NCBI RefSeq assembly: GCF_900110255.1
Contig: NZ_FODD01000029.1
Coordinates: 1-64,000 of the forward strand
Direction of reading: 5' to 3'
Source: Actinacidiphila rubida
GTDB taxonomy: Bacteria > Actinomycetota > Actinomycetes > Streptomycetales > Streptomycetaceae
DNA length: 64,000 nt
Shown: positions 51,505 to 60,342 of the stretch, one piece after another
How positions within the stretch are numbered: the first letter of the stretch is position 1
Layout: each line of letters opens with the position of its first letter
The notes under the pieces: model-generated
Database searches by the model: none
Told to the model about the DNA's origin: nothing
What the model saw: the letters and a program-made list of their open reading frames with translations, nothing else
Translations under genes and position numbers: made by a program

Positions 51505-52080
51505 ATGCCGACACGAGTGATCATGCTGAACGGCGGTTCCAGCTCCGGCAAGAGCACGCTCGCCCGCCGCCTGCAGGACCTGCTGCCCGAGGCGTGGCTG
51601 ACGCTCGGGACCGACACGCTGGTCGACGCCCTGCCGGGGCGCCTGCGTTCGTCCCACACCGACGGGGCGGCCGGGGCGGCCGGGGCCGACGGGACCGACG
51701 GGATCGGCATCGCCGACAGTGGCGAGGTCGTCACCGGCGAGGAGTTCCGGCGCCTGGACGAGGCATGGGCGCGGGGGGTGGCCGCGATCGTCCGCGCCGG
51801 GGTGCCGGTCGTGGTGGACGAGGTGTTCCTGGGTGGCCCGAGGTCCCAGGCCCGGTGGCGTGCCGCGCTCGCCGGGACGGACGTGCTGTGGGTCGGCGTG
51901 CGCTGCGATCCGGAGGTGGCCGCGGCCCGGGAGGCGGCACGCGGCGACCGCGTCGGTGGCATGGCGCGGCTCCAGGCCGAACTGGTCCACCGCGGGGTGG
52001 AGTACGACCTGGAGGTCGACAGCGGGAAGGGCACGCCCGAGGACTGCGCGGCGGCCGTCGCCGGCCGCGTCACCCGCTGA
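51505..52080 (+). CDS. Chloramphenicol 3-O-phosphotransferase homologue
   Basis: A 191-aa P-loop kinase closely resembling the chloramphenicol phosphotransferase of Streptomyces venezuelae: MPTRVIMLNGGSSSGKSTLA (K16), WLTLGTDTLVDALP (catalytic D37), VVVDEVFLGG, LWVGVRCDPEVAAAREAARGDR and EYDLEVD. It would inactivate chloramphenicol by phosphorylating the 3-OH if substrate choice is retained. An Ala/Gly/Asp-rich insert (~55-66) is a local feature. No chloramphenicol cluster is present, so resistance is not demonstrated. Confidence 0.88.
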   Translation: MPTRVIMLNGGSSSGKSTLARRLQDLLPEAWLTLGTDTLVDALPGRLRSSHTDGAAGAAGADGTDGIGIADSGEVVTGEEFRRLDEAWARGVAAIVRAGVPVVVDEVFLGGPRSQARWRAALAGTDVLWVGVRCDPEVAAAREAARGDRVGGMARLQAELVHRGVEYDLEVDSGKGTPEDCAAAVAGRVTR

Positions 52081-52125
52081 CCCAGGCCCTTCCCCGCGCC
52101 TGCCGGCCGTCCTCGGGCGGAGCCG

Positions 52126-53371
52126 TCAGATCGCCTCGTCCGGGAGGGACTTGAAGAAGAACGTCGTCGGGAGCAACGCGCCGTCCGGGTCCGCGGCATA
52201 GCCCGGCACGGTGCCGAACGGCGTCCAGCCCGCGGCCCGGTAGAAATGGTCGGCGGCGCTGCCCGTCTGCGTGTCCAGGATCAGCAGGCGCACCCCGTCA
52301 CCCCACGCGGACGCCTCCGCGGTGCGCAGCAGCATGCGGGCGAGGCCCTTGCGGCGGACGTCCCGGCGGACGAGGAGCTTGGCGATCTCCGCACGGTGGG
52401 CGGCGTTCGGCGAGTCGGGGCGGTGCACCTGCACCGCGCCGCAGACCTTCGCGTCGTGGTCGTACACCGCCCACAGGTCGACGCGGCCCGCCGCCACACC
52501 GGCGGCGAGACCCTGCCAGAAGGACACCGCGCGGGCGGGGGCCAGCGGGCCGTGGAAGCCCACCGAGGCGCCGGACGCCACCGCGTCCACCAGCAGTGCC
52601 GCGAAGTCCTCCACCTGGTCGCGCAGTTCACCGGCCGTGACGCGCACCGGCACGAACGGCGCCGGGGTCTCGGCGTCCGCGTCCGGCGGGCTCCCGAGGA
52701 ACTCCCTCACGACGGCGAGGAATTCGGCCGGCCGCTCGTCGTGGACCATGTGCCCGCCCTCGATGGTGGTCAGGCGCGCGCCGGGGATCGCCGCCGCGAT
52801 CTCCGCCAGCCGGTCCTGCGGGACGTGGCTGCGCGGGCCGCCGGCCACCATCAGGGTGGGTGCGGTGATCTCGGCGAGACCCTCCAGGTGCCGGGGCGGC
52901 GGGGCGTTGCGCTGCACGGCGACCGCGGGCACCACGCGCCAGTCGTACGGCGTCGGGCCGTCCGGGGCGCCGGGCACCGGGCACCGGCCGCGGCGGGTCG
53001 GCGGGGTAGGGCAGCGGCCCCTCCTCCAGCACCATCCGGCGTACGGCCCAGGGCCGGTCCATGGCGACCAGCGAGGCGACGATGGTGCCCAGCGAGTGCG
53101 CCACCACCGTCACCGTCTCCAGGCGCAGGGCGTCCAGCAGCGCCAGGACGTCGTCCCGCATCGACTCGAACGCGTACGCGCCGGGGTGCCCGCTGTCGCC
53201 GTGCCCGCGCAGGTCGGGCGCGAGCGTCCGCCATCCGTCGGCGGCCAGTCCCGCGGAGACCGCGCGCCACGAGCCGCGGTCCTCCCCGAGCGCGTGCAGC
53301 AGGAGCACCGGCGGGCCGTCCGGCGGACCGTCGGCCTCGCATGCCAGCAGCACGCCGTTCACCTGGTACAT
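52126..53371 (-). pseudogene. Alpha/beta hydrolase-GNAT fusion, frameshifted by a 7-bp tandem duplication
   Basis: Reads as one gene split between two frames. The N-terminal part (from ATG 53371) is an alpha/beta hydrolase (VLLLHALGEDRGSW, VVAHSLGTIVAS with nucleophile Ser). The frame then shifts after PYPADPPRPVPG, and the remaining hydrolase (YDWRVVPAVAVQRNAPPPRHL, then EGGHMVHDE with catalytic His) plus a C-terminal GNAT acetyltransferase domain (LVRRDVRRKGLARMLL, HFYRAAGWTPFG) lie in the +1 frame. Deleting one 7-bp unit of a CGGGCAC tandem repeat restores a single open frame. It may be a true mutation, a phase switch or a sequencing error. GAGG 5 nt before ATG 53371 supports that start. 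Confidence 0.8.
52971..52984. repeat. 7-bp tandem duplication (CGGGCAC)x2
   Basis: Two adjacent copies of CGGGCAC at 52971-52977 and 52978-52984, followed by CGG. This is the exact position at which the hydrolase frame shifts; with a single copy the two frames join. Confidence 0.9.
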
Positions 53372-53458
53372 CGCGACCTCACCCATGGGCCGAGCCTAGG
53401 GCCTGTGGTGGGGATCTCCGCGGGCCGTTCGCGCAGGGCCGACGCCGCCTGCGCGAGG

Positions 53459-53498
53459 CCCGGTCACCACGGGCGGGACCCGGTCACCGCGGGCGGGG
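53459..53498. repeat. 20-bp tandem direct repeat (two copies)
   Basis: CCCGGTCACCACGGGCGGGA (53459-53478) and CCCGGTCACCGCGGGCGGGG (53479-53498) differ at two positions. They lie in the 158-bp gap between the kinase stop and the hydrolase start. Confidence 0.7.
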
Positions 53499-53529
53499 CC
53501 CGCGCCTCACCCGCGGACCGCGCCGCCTC

Positions 53530-55764
53530 TCACAGCCGCTCGGGCCCGTCGCTGCCCGTGGCCGCCACACGGCGGAGCAGTTCCCGCGCCTCCTCGGCGC
53601 GTCCGAGGCGCTCCAGGCAGTGCGCCTCGTCGGTGCGGCTGGCGAGGGCGTCGGGGTGCGCGGGTCCCAGCACGCGTTCGCGGGCGTCGGCGACCTCCCG
53701 GTACACCGTCAGCGCCGCCGGCCAGCGGCCGAGCCAGCCCATCGCCACCGCGATCTCCCGCTTGCCCGCGAGCGTGTCGGGGTCCGCCGGCCCGAGCACC
53801 CGCTCGCGGATCGCGGCCACCTCCCGGGCCTCCGCCAGCGCCTGGTCCCACTGCCCGACCAGCCCCAGCGTCACGCCCAGCGCGTGCCGCGTGCGCAGCG
53901 TCTCCGGGTCGGCGGAGCCCGAGGCGCGGGTGCGGGCGGCCACCAGCTCGTCGAAGAGCGCCAGCGCCTCGTCGCTGCGGCCGAGGCGGCCCAGGCAGAT
54001 GCCGGCCTCGTAGCGGGCGGCGAGCGTGTCGGGATGGTCGGCGCCGAGCGCGTCCGCCCGCTCCCGCGCGACCTCGAGATAGGCGTCGAGCGCGTCCCCC
54101 CAGCGGCCGAGGCGCCCGAGGGCGTAGCCGACCTCGACGCGGCTGAGCAGCGTGTCGGGGTGGGCGGCGCCGAGGACCCGGGTGCGGGCGGCGGCCACCG
54201 CGGCGGCCGCGGTGTACGCCTCCGCGGCGCGGCCGAGCTGCCCGAGGTTCACGGCGAGGTTGTGCTTGCAGCTCAGGGTGTCCGGGTCGTCGGCACCGAC
54301 GGTGCGCTCGCGGGCGGCGAGCACCGCCGCGTACTCCCGGTGCGCGTCCACGTGCCGGTCCAGTCGGCCCAGGGCGAAGGCGGCCTCGTGCCGGGCGGCG
54401 AGGGTGTCCTGGTGGTCGGGGCCGAGGACGCGGCCGCGGACCTCGGCGATCCAGCGGTACAGCCGCAGCGCCTCCTCGGTGCGTGCGAGGCGGGTCAGGC
54501 AGTACGCGGCCTCGTGCCGGCTGGCGAGGGCCGCCGGGTGTTCCGGGCCCTGCACCCGGTCGCGCTCGGCGCACACCGCGGTGTGCAGGTCGTACGCCTG
54601 CTGCCAGTTGCCGATCCGGCCGAGGTCGGCGGCCTCGGCCTGCCGGGCGGCGAGCGCGTCCAGCGCCTCGGGCCCGGCCGGGACGGTCATGGCGCGGGTC
54701 GACCAGGCACCGGTCAGCTCGTGGTGCGGCACGGCCGCCGGGCGGTGGGCGCGGGTGGACCGGGCGGCCGATCCCGTGCGCAGGCTCCGCGCCCAGTCCG
54801 GGAGTTCGGCCGGGCGCCGGCCCGCGGCACTCGCCGCGACCCCGGCGGCGCGCATCGCCTTGAGGCGCCCGCAGACGTCGGCGGCGTCCTGCGGCCGCTC
54901 CTCGGGGTCCTTGGCGAGCAGGTCGAGGATGAGGCGTTCGAGGTCGGCGGGCAGCTCCGGCCGCCGCGCGCGCGGCGGTTCGGGCGTGGTGTCGCGGTGG
55001 CCGACCAGGATCGACCAGGCATCGCCCAGGTCGAACGGCGGTGCGCCGGTGGCGAGTTCGTACAGCACGCAGCCCAGCGAGTACAGGTCGCTGCGGTGGT
55101 CGACCTCCGCGGCGTCGATCTGCTCCGGCGACATGTAGTGCGGGGTGCCCATCGCCATGCCGCTGCCGGTGAGGCGGGAGGTGAAGCCGATGTCGTGACC
55201 GAGGCGGGCGATCCCGAAGTCGCAGATCTTCACCGTCCCGTCGGACAGCCGGATGATGTTGGCGGGTTTCAGGTCGCGGTGGACGACGCCCTGGGCGTGG
55301 GTGTACGCGAGGGCGGCGGCGACCTGTTCGGCGGCGTCGGTGATGTCGGGGACCGGCAGCGGATGGCGCTGCGCGTCGTCGAGGATCTGCAGCAGGTTGC
55401 GCCCGTCGAGCAGTTCCATCACCAGGAACAGCACGCCGTCGTGCTCGCCGAAGTCGTGCACGACGGTGATGCCGCGGTGCTGGAGCGACGCGGCGACGCG
55501 CGCCTCGCGGCGGAACCGCTCCTGCAGGATCCGGGTGAAGCCCGCGTCGCCGGACTCCGCACCGGCCGGTTTCAGGCACTTCACGGCGACCCGGCGGCCC
55601 AGGGACTCGTCGAGGGCGCGCCACACCTCGCCCATGCCGCCGCGCCCGATCAGCTCGTGCAGCCGGTACCGGTTCTGCACGAGCCCGCCGCCCTGCTCCG
55701 CCGCGCGGTGCCCGTCGGACACGTGCCCTGGATGATGTGGTTGTCCTGAGTGTCCCGCCGCCAT
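53530..55764 (-). CDS. Ser/Thr protein kinase with C-terminal tetratricopeptide repeats
   Basis: A 744-aa Hanks-type kinase. The domain (~33-310) has the Gly loop IGRGGMGEVWRA, catalytic K62 (VAVK), HRDLKPANI (D164), DFG (182-184) and the activation segment GTPHYMSPEQ. The C-terminal ~370 residues are 40-44-residue TPR units of kinesin-light-chain type (RERVLGPAHPDTLASR-like). There is no transmembrane or PASTA segment, so it is cytosolic. It lies 158 bp upstream of the hydrolase-GNAT gene on the same strand. Confidence 0.92.
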   Translation of the reverse strand: MAAGHSGQPHHPGHVSDGHRAAEQGGGLVQNRYRLHELIGRGGMGEVWRALDESLGRRVAVKCLKPAGAESGDAGFTRILQERFRREARVAASLQHRGITVVHDFGEHDGVLFLVMELLDGRNLLQILDDAQRHPLPVPDITDAAEQVAAALAYTHAQGVVHRDLKPANIIRLSDGTVKICDFGIARLGHDIGFTSRLTGSGMAMGTPHYMSPEQIDAAEVDHRSDLYSLGCVLYELATGAPPFDLGDAWSILVGHRDTTPEPPRARRPELPADLERLILDLLAKDPEERPQDAADVCGRLKAMRAAGVAASAAGRRPAELPDWARSLRTGSAARSTRAHRPAAVPHHELTGAWSTRAMTVPAGPEALDALAARQAEAADLGRIGNWQQAYDLHTAVCAERDRVQGPEHPAALASRHEAAYCLTRLARTEEALRLYRWIAEVRGRVLGPDHQDTLAARHEAAFALGRLDRHVDAHREYAAVLAARERTVGADDPDTLSCKHNLAVNLGQLGRAAEAYTAAAAVAAARTRVLGAAHPDTLLSRVEVGYALGRLGRWGDALDAYLEVARERADALGADHPDTLAARYEAGICLGRLGRSDEALALFDELVAARTRASGSADPETLRTRHALGVTLGLVGQWDQALAEAREVAAIRERVLGPADPDTLAGKREIAVAMGWLGRWPAALTVYREVADARERVLGPAHPDALASRTDEAHCLERLGRAEEARELLRRVAATGSDGPERL

Positions 55765-55849
55765 CGCGCGCCGCCCCGCCCCCGGTTTTCCTCCTGCGTG
55801 CTTCCCCGGGACCAGTATGACCGCGGCCGCGCCGAACGGGGACGGCGGA

Positions 55850-56719
55850 TCAGGGCAGAACGGTCGCGGGAGCGGCGGGCAGGCGGCGCGGGGAGGGGTG
55901 CGTGCCCGGGCCGAGGCGCCCGACGGCCTTCAGGATGTGGCCGGGCGGGAGCTGCCAGCGGACCATCGCGGGAATGGCGCGCATCAGCCCCGCGCGGGTC
56001 CGCAGCCGCCGCGTCGTCGCGGCCGGCGACGGCGGGGTGCGCCCGTACAGCTCGTGCGCGAACTCCGGCAGTGTGGCGAAGGCGGTGTCGGCGACGGTCT
56101 GCCACAGCGCGATCCGCGCGGGCAGCAGCAGCCGCGGCACCGGCGGCGCCTTCAGGAACCGGACCACCTCGAACGCCTCCGGTGCGGCCGCCAGTTCGGG
56201 CAGGACCTTCCCGAAGTACCGCTCCAACTCGTCCGCGTCGGCGGGCACGTCGGCCGGGTCGAGGCCCACCAGGCGGGCGGCTTCGCGCTGTTCGTCCACG
56301 TAGGCGTCGGCGTGCGCGTCGGTCAGCGGGTAGCCGGAGCGGCGGGCGACGTGCAGGTACGAGGCGATCTCGGCGCAGTGCACCCACAGCAGCAGGTCGG
56401 GATCGTCGACGCCGTACCGCTCCCCGGTGTCCGGGTCGACCGCGGACAGCCTGCGGTGGATGCCGCGGATGCGGGCGCCGGCCCGCTCGGCCGCCAGCGT
56501 CGTGCCGTACGTGATCTCGCCGACGAAGGAGGCGGTGCGCATCAGGCGGCCCCACGCGTCGCGCCGGAAGTCCGAGTTCTGGGTGACGCCGCGCACCGCC
56601 CTCGGGTGCAGGGCCTGCAGGTACAGCGCGCGCACTCCGGCGATCCACATCACGGGATCGCCGTGCAGCTGCCAGGTCACCGAGTCGGGCCCGAAGAGCC
56701 CGGGATCCGCGTCACGCAT
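55850..56719 (-). CDS. MpaB/DUF2236-type oxygenase (latex-clearing-protein-like)
   Basis: A 289-aa protein of the MpaB/DUF2236 family: DSVTWQLHGDPVMWIAGVRALYLQALHPRAVRGVTQNSDFRRDAWGRLMRTASF at the start, WVHCAEIASYL, and the typical ELYGRTPP end. These proteins are heme-linked oxygenases; the catalytic role is inferred. GGAGG precedes ATG 56719. It is divergent from the LCP gene. Confidence 0.9.
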   Translation of the reverse strand: MRDADPGLFGPDSVTWQLHGDPVMWIAGVRALYLQALHPRAVRGVTQNSDFRRDAWGRLMRTASFVGEITYGTTLAAERAGARIRGIHRRLSAVDPDTGERYGVDDPDLLLWVHCAEIASYLHVARRSGYPLTDAHADAYVDEQREAARLVGLDPADVPADADELERYFGKVLPELAAAPEAFEVVRFLKAPPVPRLLLPARIALWQTVADTAFATLPEFAHELYGRTPPSPAATTRRLRTRAGLMRAIPAMVRWQLPPGHILKAVGRLGPGTHPSPRRLPAAPATVLP

Positions 56720-57353
56720 CCGCGCCTCCTCCCTGCGCCCACGGTAACCCCCCGCCTCCGTCCCTTCCCCCGGGTCGCCGAAACCGGCCTCGCCCTGCGC
56801 GGGCAAGGGGCGACCCTCCGGGGCGCGACGTCCCCCGGGCCCTCGGCCCCGGGAGGCACCCCGGCGCGCCCAGCCCAGCACGGGCGGGCACCATCCCTCA
56901 AAGGGCCTGCGGTCCCCGGGACTTCGGACGGGAGCGGTCCCGACGCGCGCAACCCGCCGCCGGCCGGTGGCCCGGGTCGGACCGGACGGCTCTCCTTCGG
57001 CGGCGACGGTCCGAGGGCGCGCCGCGGCTGGACGCGTGGGGGGCAGCTCCCGGCCGAAGACCAGGGGACCTCGCCGAAAGGCAGGGGACCTCGCGCCCCC
57101 TGGGGGCGCGACGCGCCCTACGGCGCACGCCGCCGGCGAACGGCCACACGGCCGTCCGCGCCCCCACATGGCCGCGCCGCCCCCGGCGGGGCCCGTCGCC
57201 GGGGGAACGCCGGCGCGCGGCGGCCGCGCACGACACCGACACCCTCCGGGACGGGATACCACGGAAAACGGGTCAGGATGGGACATACTGCTAGTCCGCC
57301 GGTGGGCGGCGTGCCCACCGGCCCCGGCGGACGACCCGAGGACGTAGCCACGC
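56720..57353. other. 634-bp non-coding region between the MpaB-like and LCP genes
   Basis: No coding frame has a ribosome site or a plausible product. It contains a direct repeat of CAGGGGACCTCGC at 57062-57074 and 57082-57094, a short stem GCGCCCC/GGGGCGC (57093-57109) and, near the LCP gene, the hairpin at 57295-57331. Promoters for both divergent genes must lie here. A CATACTGCTAGT sequence (57285-57296) is a weak -10 candidate for the LCP gene. Confidence 0.5.
57295..57331 (+). promoter_or_regulatory. Hairpin in the leader of the LCP gene
   Basis: CCGGTGGGC (57299-57307) pairs perfectly with GCCCACCGG (57313-57321), loop GGCGT. Outer bases TCCGCC (57295-57300) can pair with GGCGGA (57326-57331), leaving a small bulge. 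It would sit at or just after the 5' end of the mRNA, ~30 nt before the start codon, and may affect mRNA stability or translation. Function unknown. Confidence 0.55.
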
Positions 57354-58691
57354 ATGGGCGACGGGCACGACAAGCAGGAGCGGCGCTTCGCGTGGGCCGA
57401 CCCGCGCCGCCTCGCCCCGCGCGCCGGGGAGGGGCCGGCGGGCGCGCCCCTCTCGACCCGGCGCAGGGTCATCCGCTGGCTGGCCGCGGGCCTCTCCGTC
57501 GCGGTCCTCCTCTGCGCCGCGGCCACCGCGTTCGAGTACCTCCGGCTCAACGGCAACCTGCGCGACCTGCCCCTGTTCGGCGGCGTCGGCGGTGACGCGG
57601 GCAGCGAGCGCGCCGACGCCTTCGGCAGGACCCCGGTGAACGTGCTGGTGATCGGCTCCGACACCCGCGCCGGCCACGCGGACTGCGCGCTCGGCGGTGA
57701 CTGCGGACCGGGCCAGAACGCCGACGTGGACATGGTGCTGCACGTGTCGGCGGACCGCTCGCACGCCACCGTCATGAGCATCCCGCGGGACACCGTCACG
57801 GACCTGCCGGCCTGCCGCACGCAGCACGGCGGCGTCGTGGCGGCCCGCCGCGGTCCGGTCAACAGCACGCTGCGGTACGGCCCCGGCTGCACGGTCGCCG
57901 CGGTGCACACGCTGACCGGCATCCCGATCGACCACTTCGTGCTGACCGACTTCGCGGGCGTGGTGCGCCTGTCGGACGCGGCCGGCGGCGTGCCGGTGTG
58001 CGTCGACCGCGACGTCTACGACCCGTACTCGCGGCTGAAGCTCGCCCGCGGCACCCACCGCCTCCAGGGCGAGTCGGCGCTGGAGTTCCTGCGGTCGCGG
58101 CACTCCTTCGGCGACGGCAGCGACCTGGGCCGCACCGACGCCCAGCACCTGTTCCTCGCGGCGCTGGCCCGCCGGCTGCGCGGCAGCGGCTCGCCGACCG
58201 ATCCCGCGGGGATGCTCTCGCTCGCGGAGGCCGCGACGAAGGGTCTGACCGTCGACCCGGGGCTGGCGTCGGTCCGGCGGCTGGCCGGCCTCGCCGAGGA
58301 CGTCCGCAAGGTGCCGTCGGCGCGGTTCGGCTTCACGACGATGCCGAGCGTCCCGGACCCGGTCGACAGCAACCGGCTGATCCCGGGGCCGGGCGCGGAG
58401 CGCCTGTTCGCGGCGGTCGCCGCGGACCTCGCGCCGCACGCCGCGGGCCCGGCGCGGGTGGACGGCAAGGCGGGCCCGGGCTCGCCGTCCGCGTCCCGCG
58501 GGCCGGGCTCGGACGATGCCTACGAGGTGCCGGCGGGCGAGGCGACCCCGCCGGGTCCCCCGATCCGCACCGCCGACGGCACGGCGTGTGCGAAGGTGTC
58601 CCGGGACCGCGCCGTGACGGTCGGCGGGGTCGCGATGACGCCGAGTGCCGCCTACGCCGCCACGCCCCGGATTCCGGTGTCCGCACCGTGA
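57354..58691 (+). CDS. LytR-CpsA-Psr (LCP) family cell-wall ligase
   Basis: A 445-aa LCP protein that probably attaches teichoic acid or other polymers to peptidoglycan. An N-terminal cytoplasmic stretch is followed by a TM (~37-60, VIRWLAAGLSVAVLLCAAATAFEY). The LCP domain (~95-270) has VNVLVIGSDTRAG, MSIPRDTVT and FLRSRHSFGDGSDLGRTDAQHLFLAAL, the lipid- and phosphate-binding motifs. The C-terminus is longer than the bare domain and ends in a Pro/Ala-rich tail. Confidence 0.93.
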   Translation: MGDGHDKQERRFAWADPRRLAPRAGEGPAGAPLSTRRRVIRWLAAGLSVAVLLCAAATAFEYLRLNGNLRDLPLFGGVGGDAGSERADAFGRTPVNVLVIGSDTRAGHADCALGGDCGPGQNADVDMVLHVSADRSHATVMSIPRDTVTDLPACRTQHGGVVAARRGPVNSTLRYGPGCTVAAVHTLTGIPIDHFVLTDFAGVVRLSDAAGGVPVCVDRDVYDPYSRLKLARGTHRLQGESALEFLRSRHSFGDGSDLGRTDAQHLFLAALARRLRGSGSPTDPAGMLSLAEAATKGLTVDPGLASVRRLAGLAEDVRKVPSARFGFTTMPSVPDPVDSNRLIPGPGAERLFAAVAADLAPHAAGPARVDGKAGPGSPSASRGPGSDDAYEVPAGEATPPGPPIRTADGTACAKVSRDRAVTVGGVAMTPSAAYAATPRIPVSAP

Positions 58692-58752
58692 CGCCCGGGC
58701 CGCGCCCGGCGGGCGTTCGGCCGGTGCCGGCACGGCGAGAGGACGCGGGGCG

Positions 58753-59517
58753 ATGCGGGTAGCAGTGGCGGGCGGGACCGGGATGACCGGGCGGCACGTG
58801 GTCCAGGCGCTGGCGGCACGCGGCCACGATCCCGTGGTCGTCGCGCGTTCGCGCGGCGCGGACCTGCTGACCGGCCGCGGCCTGGACGCCGCGCTGGAGT
58901 CGGTGGACGTGGTGATCGACGTGTCGAACGTGACGACGGTCGGACGTCGCAGGTCCGAGGCGTTCTTCGGCACCGCGGGCCGCAACCTTCTCGCGGCCGG
59001 GGAGAAGGCGGGGGTGCGGCACCACGTGGCGCTGTCCATCGTGGGCATCGACCGGGTCGCGCTCGGCTACTACCAGGGCAAACTGCTGCAGGAGAAGCTC
59101 GTACGCACCGGCCCGGTGCCGTGGACGGTGCTGCGGGCCACGCAGTTCCACGAGTTCGCACTGCAGCTGCTGGACCGGACCCGCGGTCCGGTGGCCGTGG
59201 TGCCGCCGATGGCCACGCAGCCCGTCGCGGTGCGCGAGGTCGCCGAGGCGCTCGTCGACCTCGCGGAGGGCGAGCCCGGGGGCATGGCGCCGCAGCTCGC
59301 GGGGCCGCGGGTGGAGAACATGGCCGACCTGACGCGGCGCCTGCTGCACGCCCGGGGCAGCCGCCGGCTGGTCCTGTCACCGCGGCTGCCCGGCGCGGTC
59401 TTCGCGGCCATGGCGGACGGGGGCCTGCTGCCGACCGAGCCCGGCGACCGCGGCGGCCAGACCTGGGACGAGTGGCTGGAGGAACACGTCCACGAGACGG
59501 GCCGCGCAGGCTCCTGA
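58753..59517 (+). CDS. NAD(P)-binding, NmrA/SDR-like protein
   Basis: A 254-aa Rossmann-fold protein: MRVAVAGGTGMTGRHVVQALAARGH (glycine-rich NAD(P) motif, residues 7-13), VARSRGADLLTG, VVIDVSNVTT and a YYQGK segment. It resembles NmrA-like atypical short-chain dehydrogenases, which may act as redox sensors. GGACGCGGGG precedes ATG 58753. Function not known. Confidence 0.9.
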   Translation: MRVAVAGGTGMTGRHVVQALAARGHDPVVVARSRGADLLTGRGLDAALESVDVVIDVSNVTTVGRRRSEAFFGTAGRNLLAAGEKAGVRHHVALSIVGIDRVALGYYQGKLLQEKLVRTGPVPWTVLRATQFHEFALQLLDRTRGPVAVVPPMATQPVAVREVAEALVDLAEGEPGGMAPQLAGPRVENMADLTRRLLHARGSRRLVLSPRLPGAVFAAMADGGLLPTEPGDRGGQTWDEWLEEHVHETGRAGS

Positions 59518-59532
59518 CCACGGGCCCCGGCC

Positions 59533-59555
59533 TCCCGGCCGCCGGGCGGCCGGGA
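59533..59555. terminator. Hairpin between convergent genes
   Basis: TCCCGGCCG (59533-59541) pairs with CGGCCGGGA (59547-59555), loop CCGGG. It separates the NmrA-like gene (plus) from crcB (minus). Confidence 0.7.
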
Positions 59556-59605
59556 CCGGCCGGCCGCTCCCGGCCGGGGTGCGGCCGGTCAGCCGGTGCG
59601 GCGGC

Positions 59606-59980
59606 TCAGCCCCAGAACGCGCGGGCGAGGGCGTCACCGGTGAACGCCGCCCCGAGCCCGGCCGCGACGCTGCCGACGACGTTCGCCGCCGCGTAGAAGC
59701 GCGCACCGTCCTCGGTGAGCCGCAGCGTCTCGTAGGAGAACGTCGAGTACGTGGTCAGCGCGCCGCACAGCCCGGTGCCGAGCAGCAGCTGGACGTGCGG
59801 GGAGGCGGCACCCGCGGCGACCGCGCCGGCGACCAGGCCCAGGATCGCGCTGCCGACGACGTTGACCGTGAACGTGCCCCAGGGGAAGACGCTGTCGTGG
59901 CGCACCTGCACGGTGCGGTCGGTGAGGTAGCGCAGGGGGGCGCCGACGACGGCCCCGGCGATCACCAGCAGCCAGTTCAC
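59606..59980 (-). CDS. crcB: CrcB/Fluc fluoride channel subunit
   Basis: A 124-aa membrane protein of the CrcB family: GAPLRYLTDR, FPWGTFTVNVVGSAILG, GTGLCGALTTYSTFSYET, with four hydrophobic helices. It lets fluoride leave the cell and works as a dimer. The GTG start overlaps the end of the DUF190 gene (GTGA). A second crcB lies two genes upstream in the same unit. Confidence 0.94.
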   Translation of the reverse strand: MNWLLVIAGAVVGAPLRYLTDRTVQVRHDSVFPWGTFTVNVVGSAILGLVAGAVAAGAASPHVQLLLGTGLCGALTTYSTFSYETLRLTEDGARFYAAANVVGSVAAGLGAAFTGDALARAFWG

Positions 59981-60342
59981 TCCGGCTCCCCCTCACTCTC
60001 CGGAGCGGCCCCGCGCCCGGTGTAGCGGATGACCTCGCAGGGGTCGAGGACGACGAGCCCCTCGGTGACCAGCTCGTCGAGCTGCGGCAGGAACGCCCTG
60101 ATCCGCTCCTCGGTGTCGACCACGACGACGGCGACCGGCAGGTCCTCGCTGAGCGACAGCAGCCGGCTGGTGTGGATCCGCGACGACGCGCCGAACCCCT
60201 CGATCCCGCGGAACACCGACGCGCCGGCCAGCCCCGCGCCGTGGGCGCGGTGCACGATCTCGGTGAACAGCGGCTTGTGGTGCCAGGTGTCGCTCTCACC
60301 GATCAGCACGGTCAGGCGCAGGGCGGGGCCGGTGAGTCTCAC
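59977..60342 (-). CDS. DUF190 protein (PII-like fold)
   Basis: A 121-aa DUF190 protein (LTVLIGESDTWHHKPLFTEIVHRAHGAGLAGASVFRGIEGFGASSRIHTSRLLSLSEDLPVAVVVVD). The ferredoxin-like PII fold suggests a trimeric sensor. It lies between two crcB genes and overlaps both by 4 bp (GTGA), so it probably regulates or assists the fluoride channel. Confidence 0.93.
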   Translation of the reverse strand: MRLTGPALRLTVLIGESDTWHHKPLFTEIVHRAHGAGLAGASVFRGIEGFGASSRIHTSRLLSLSEDLPVAVVVVDTEERIRAFLPQLDELVTEGLVVLDPCEVIRYTGRGAAPESEGEPE

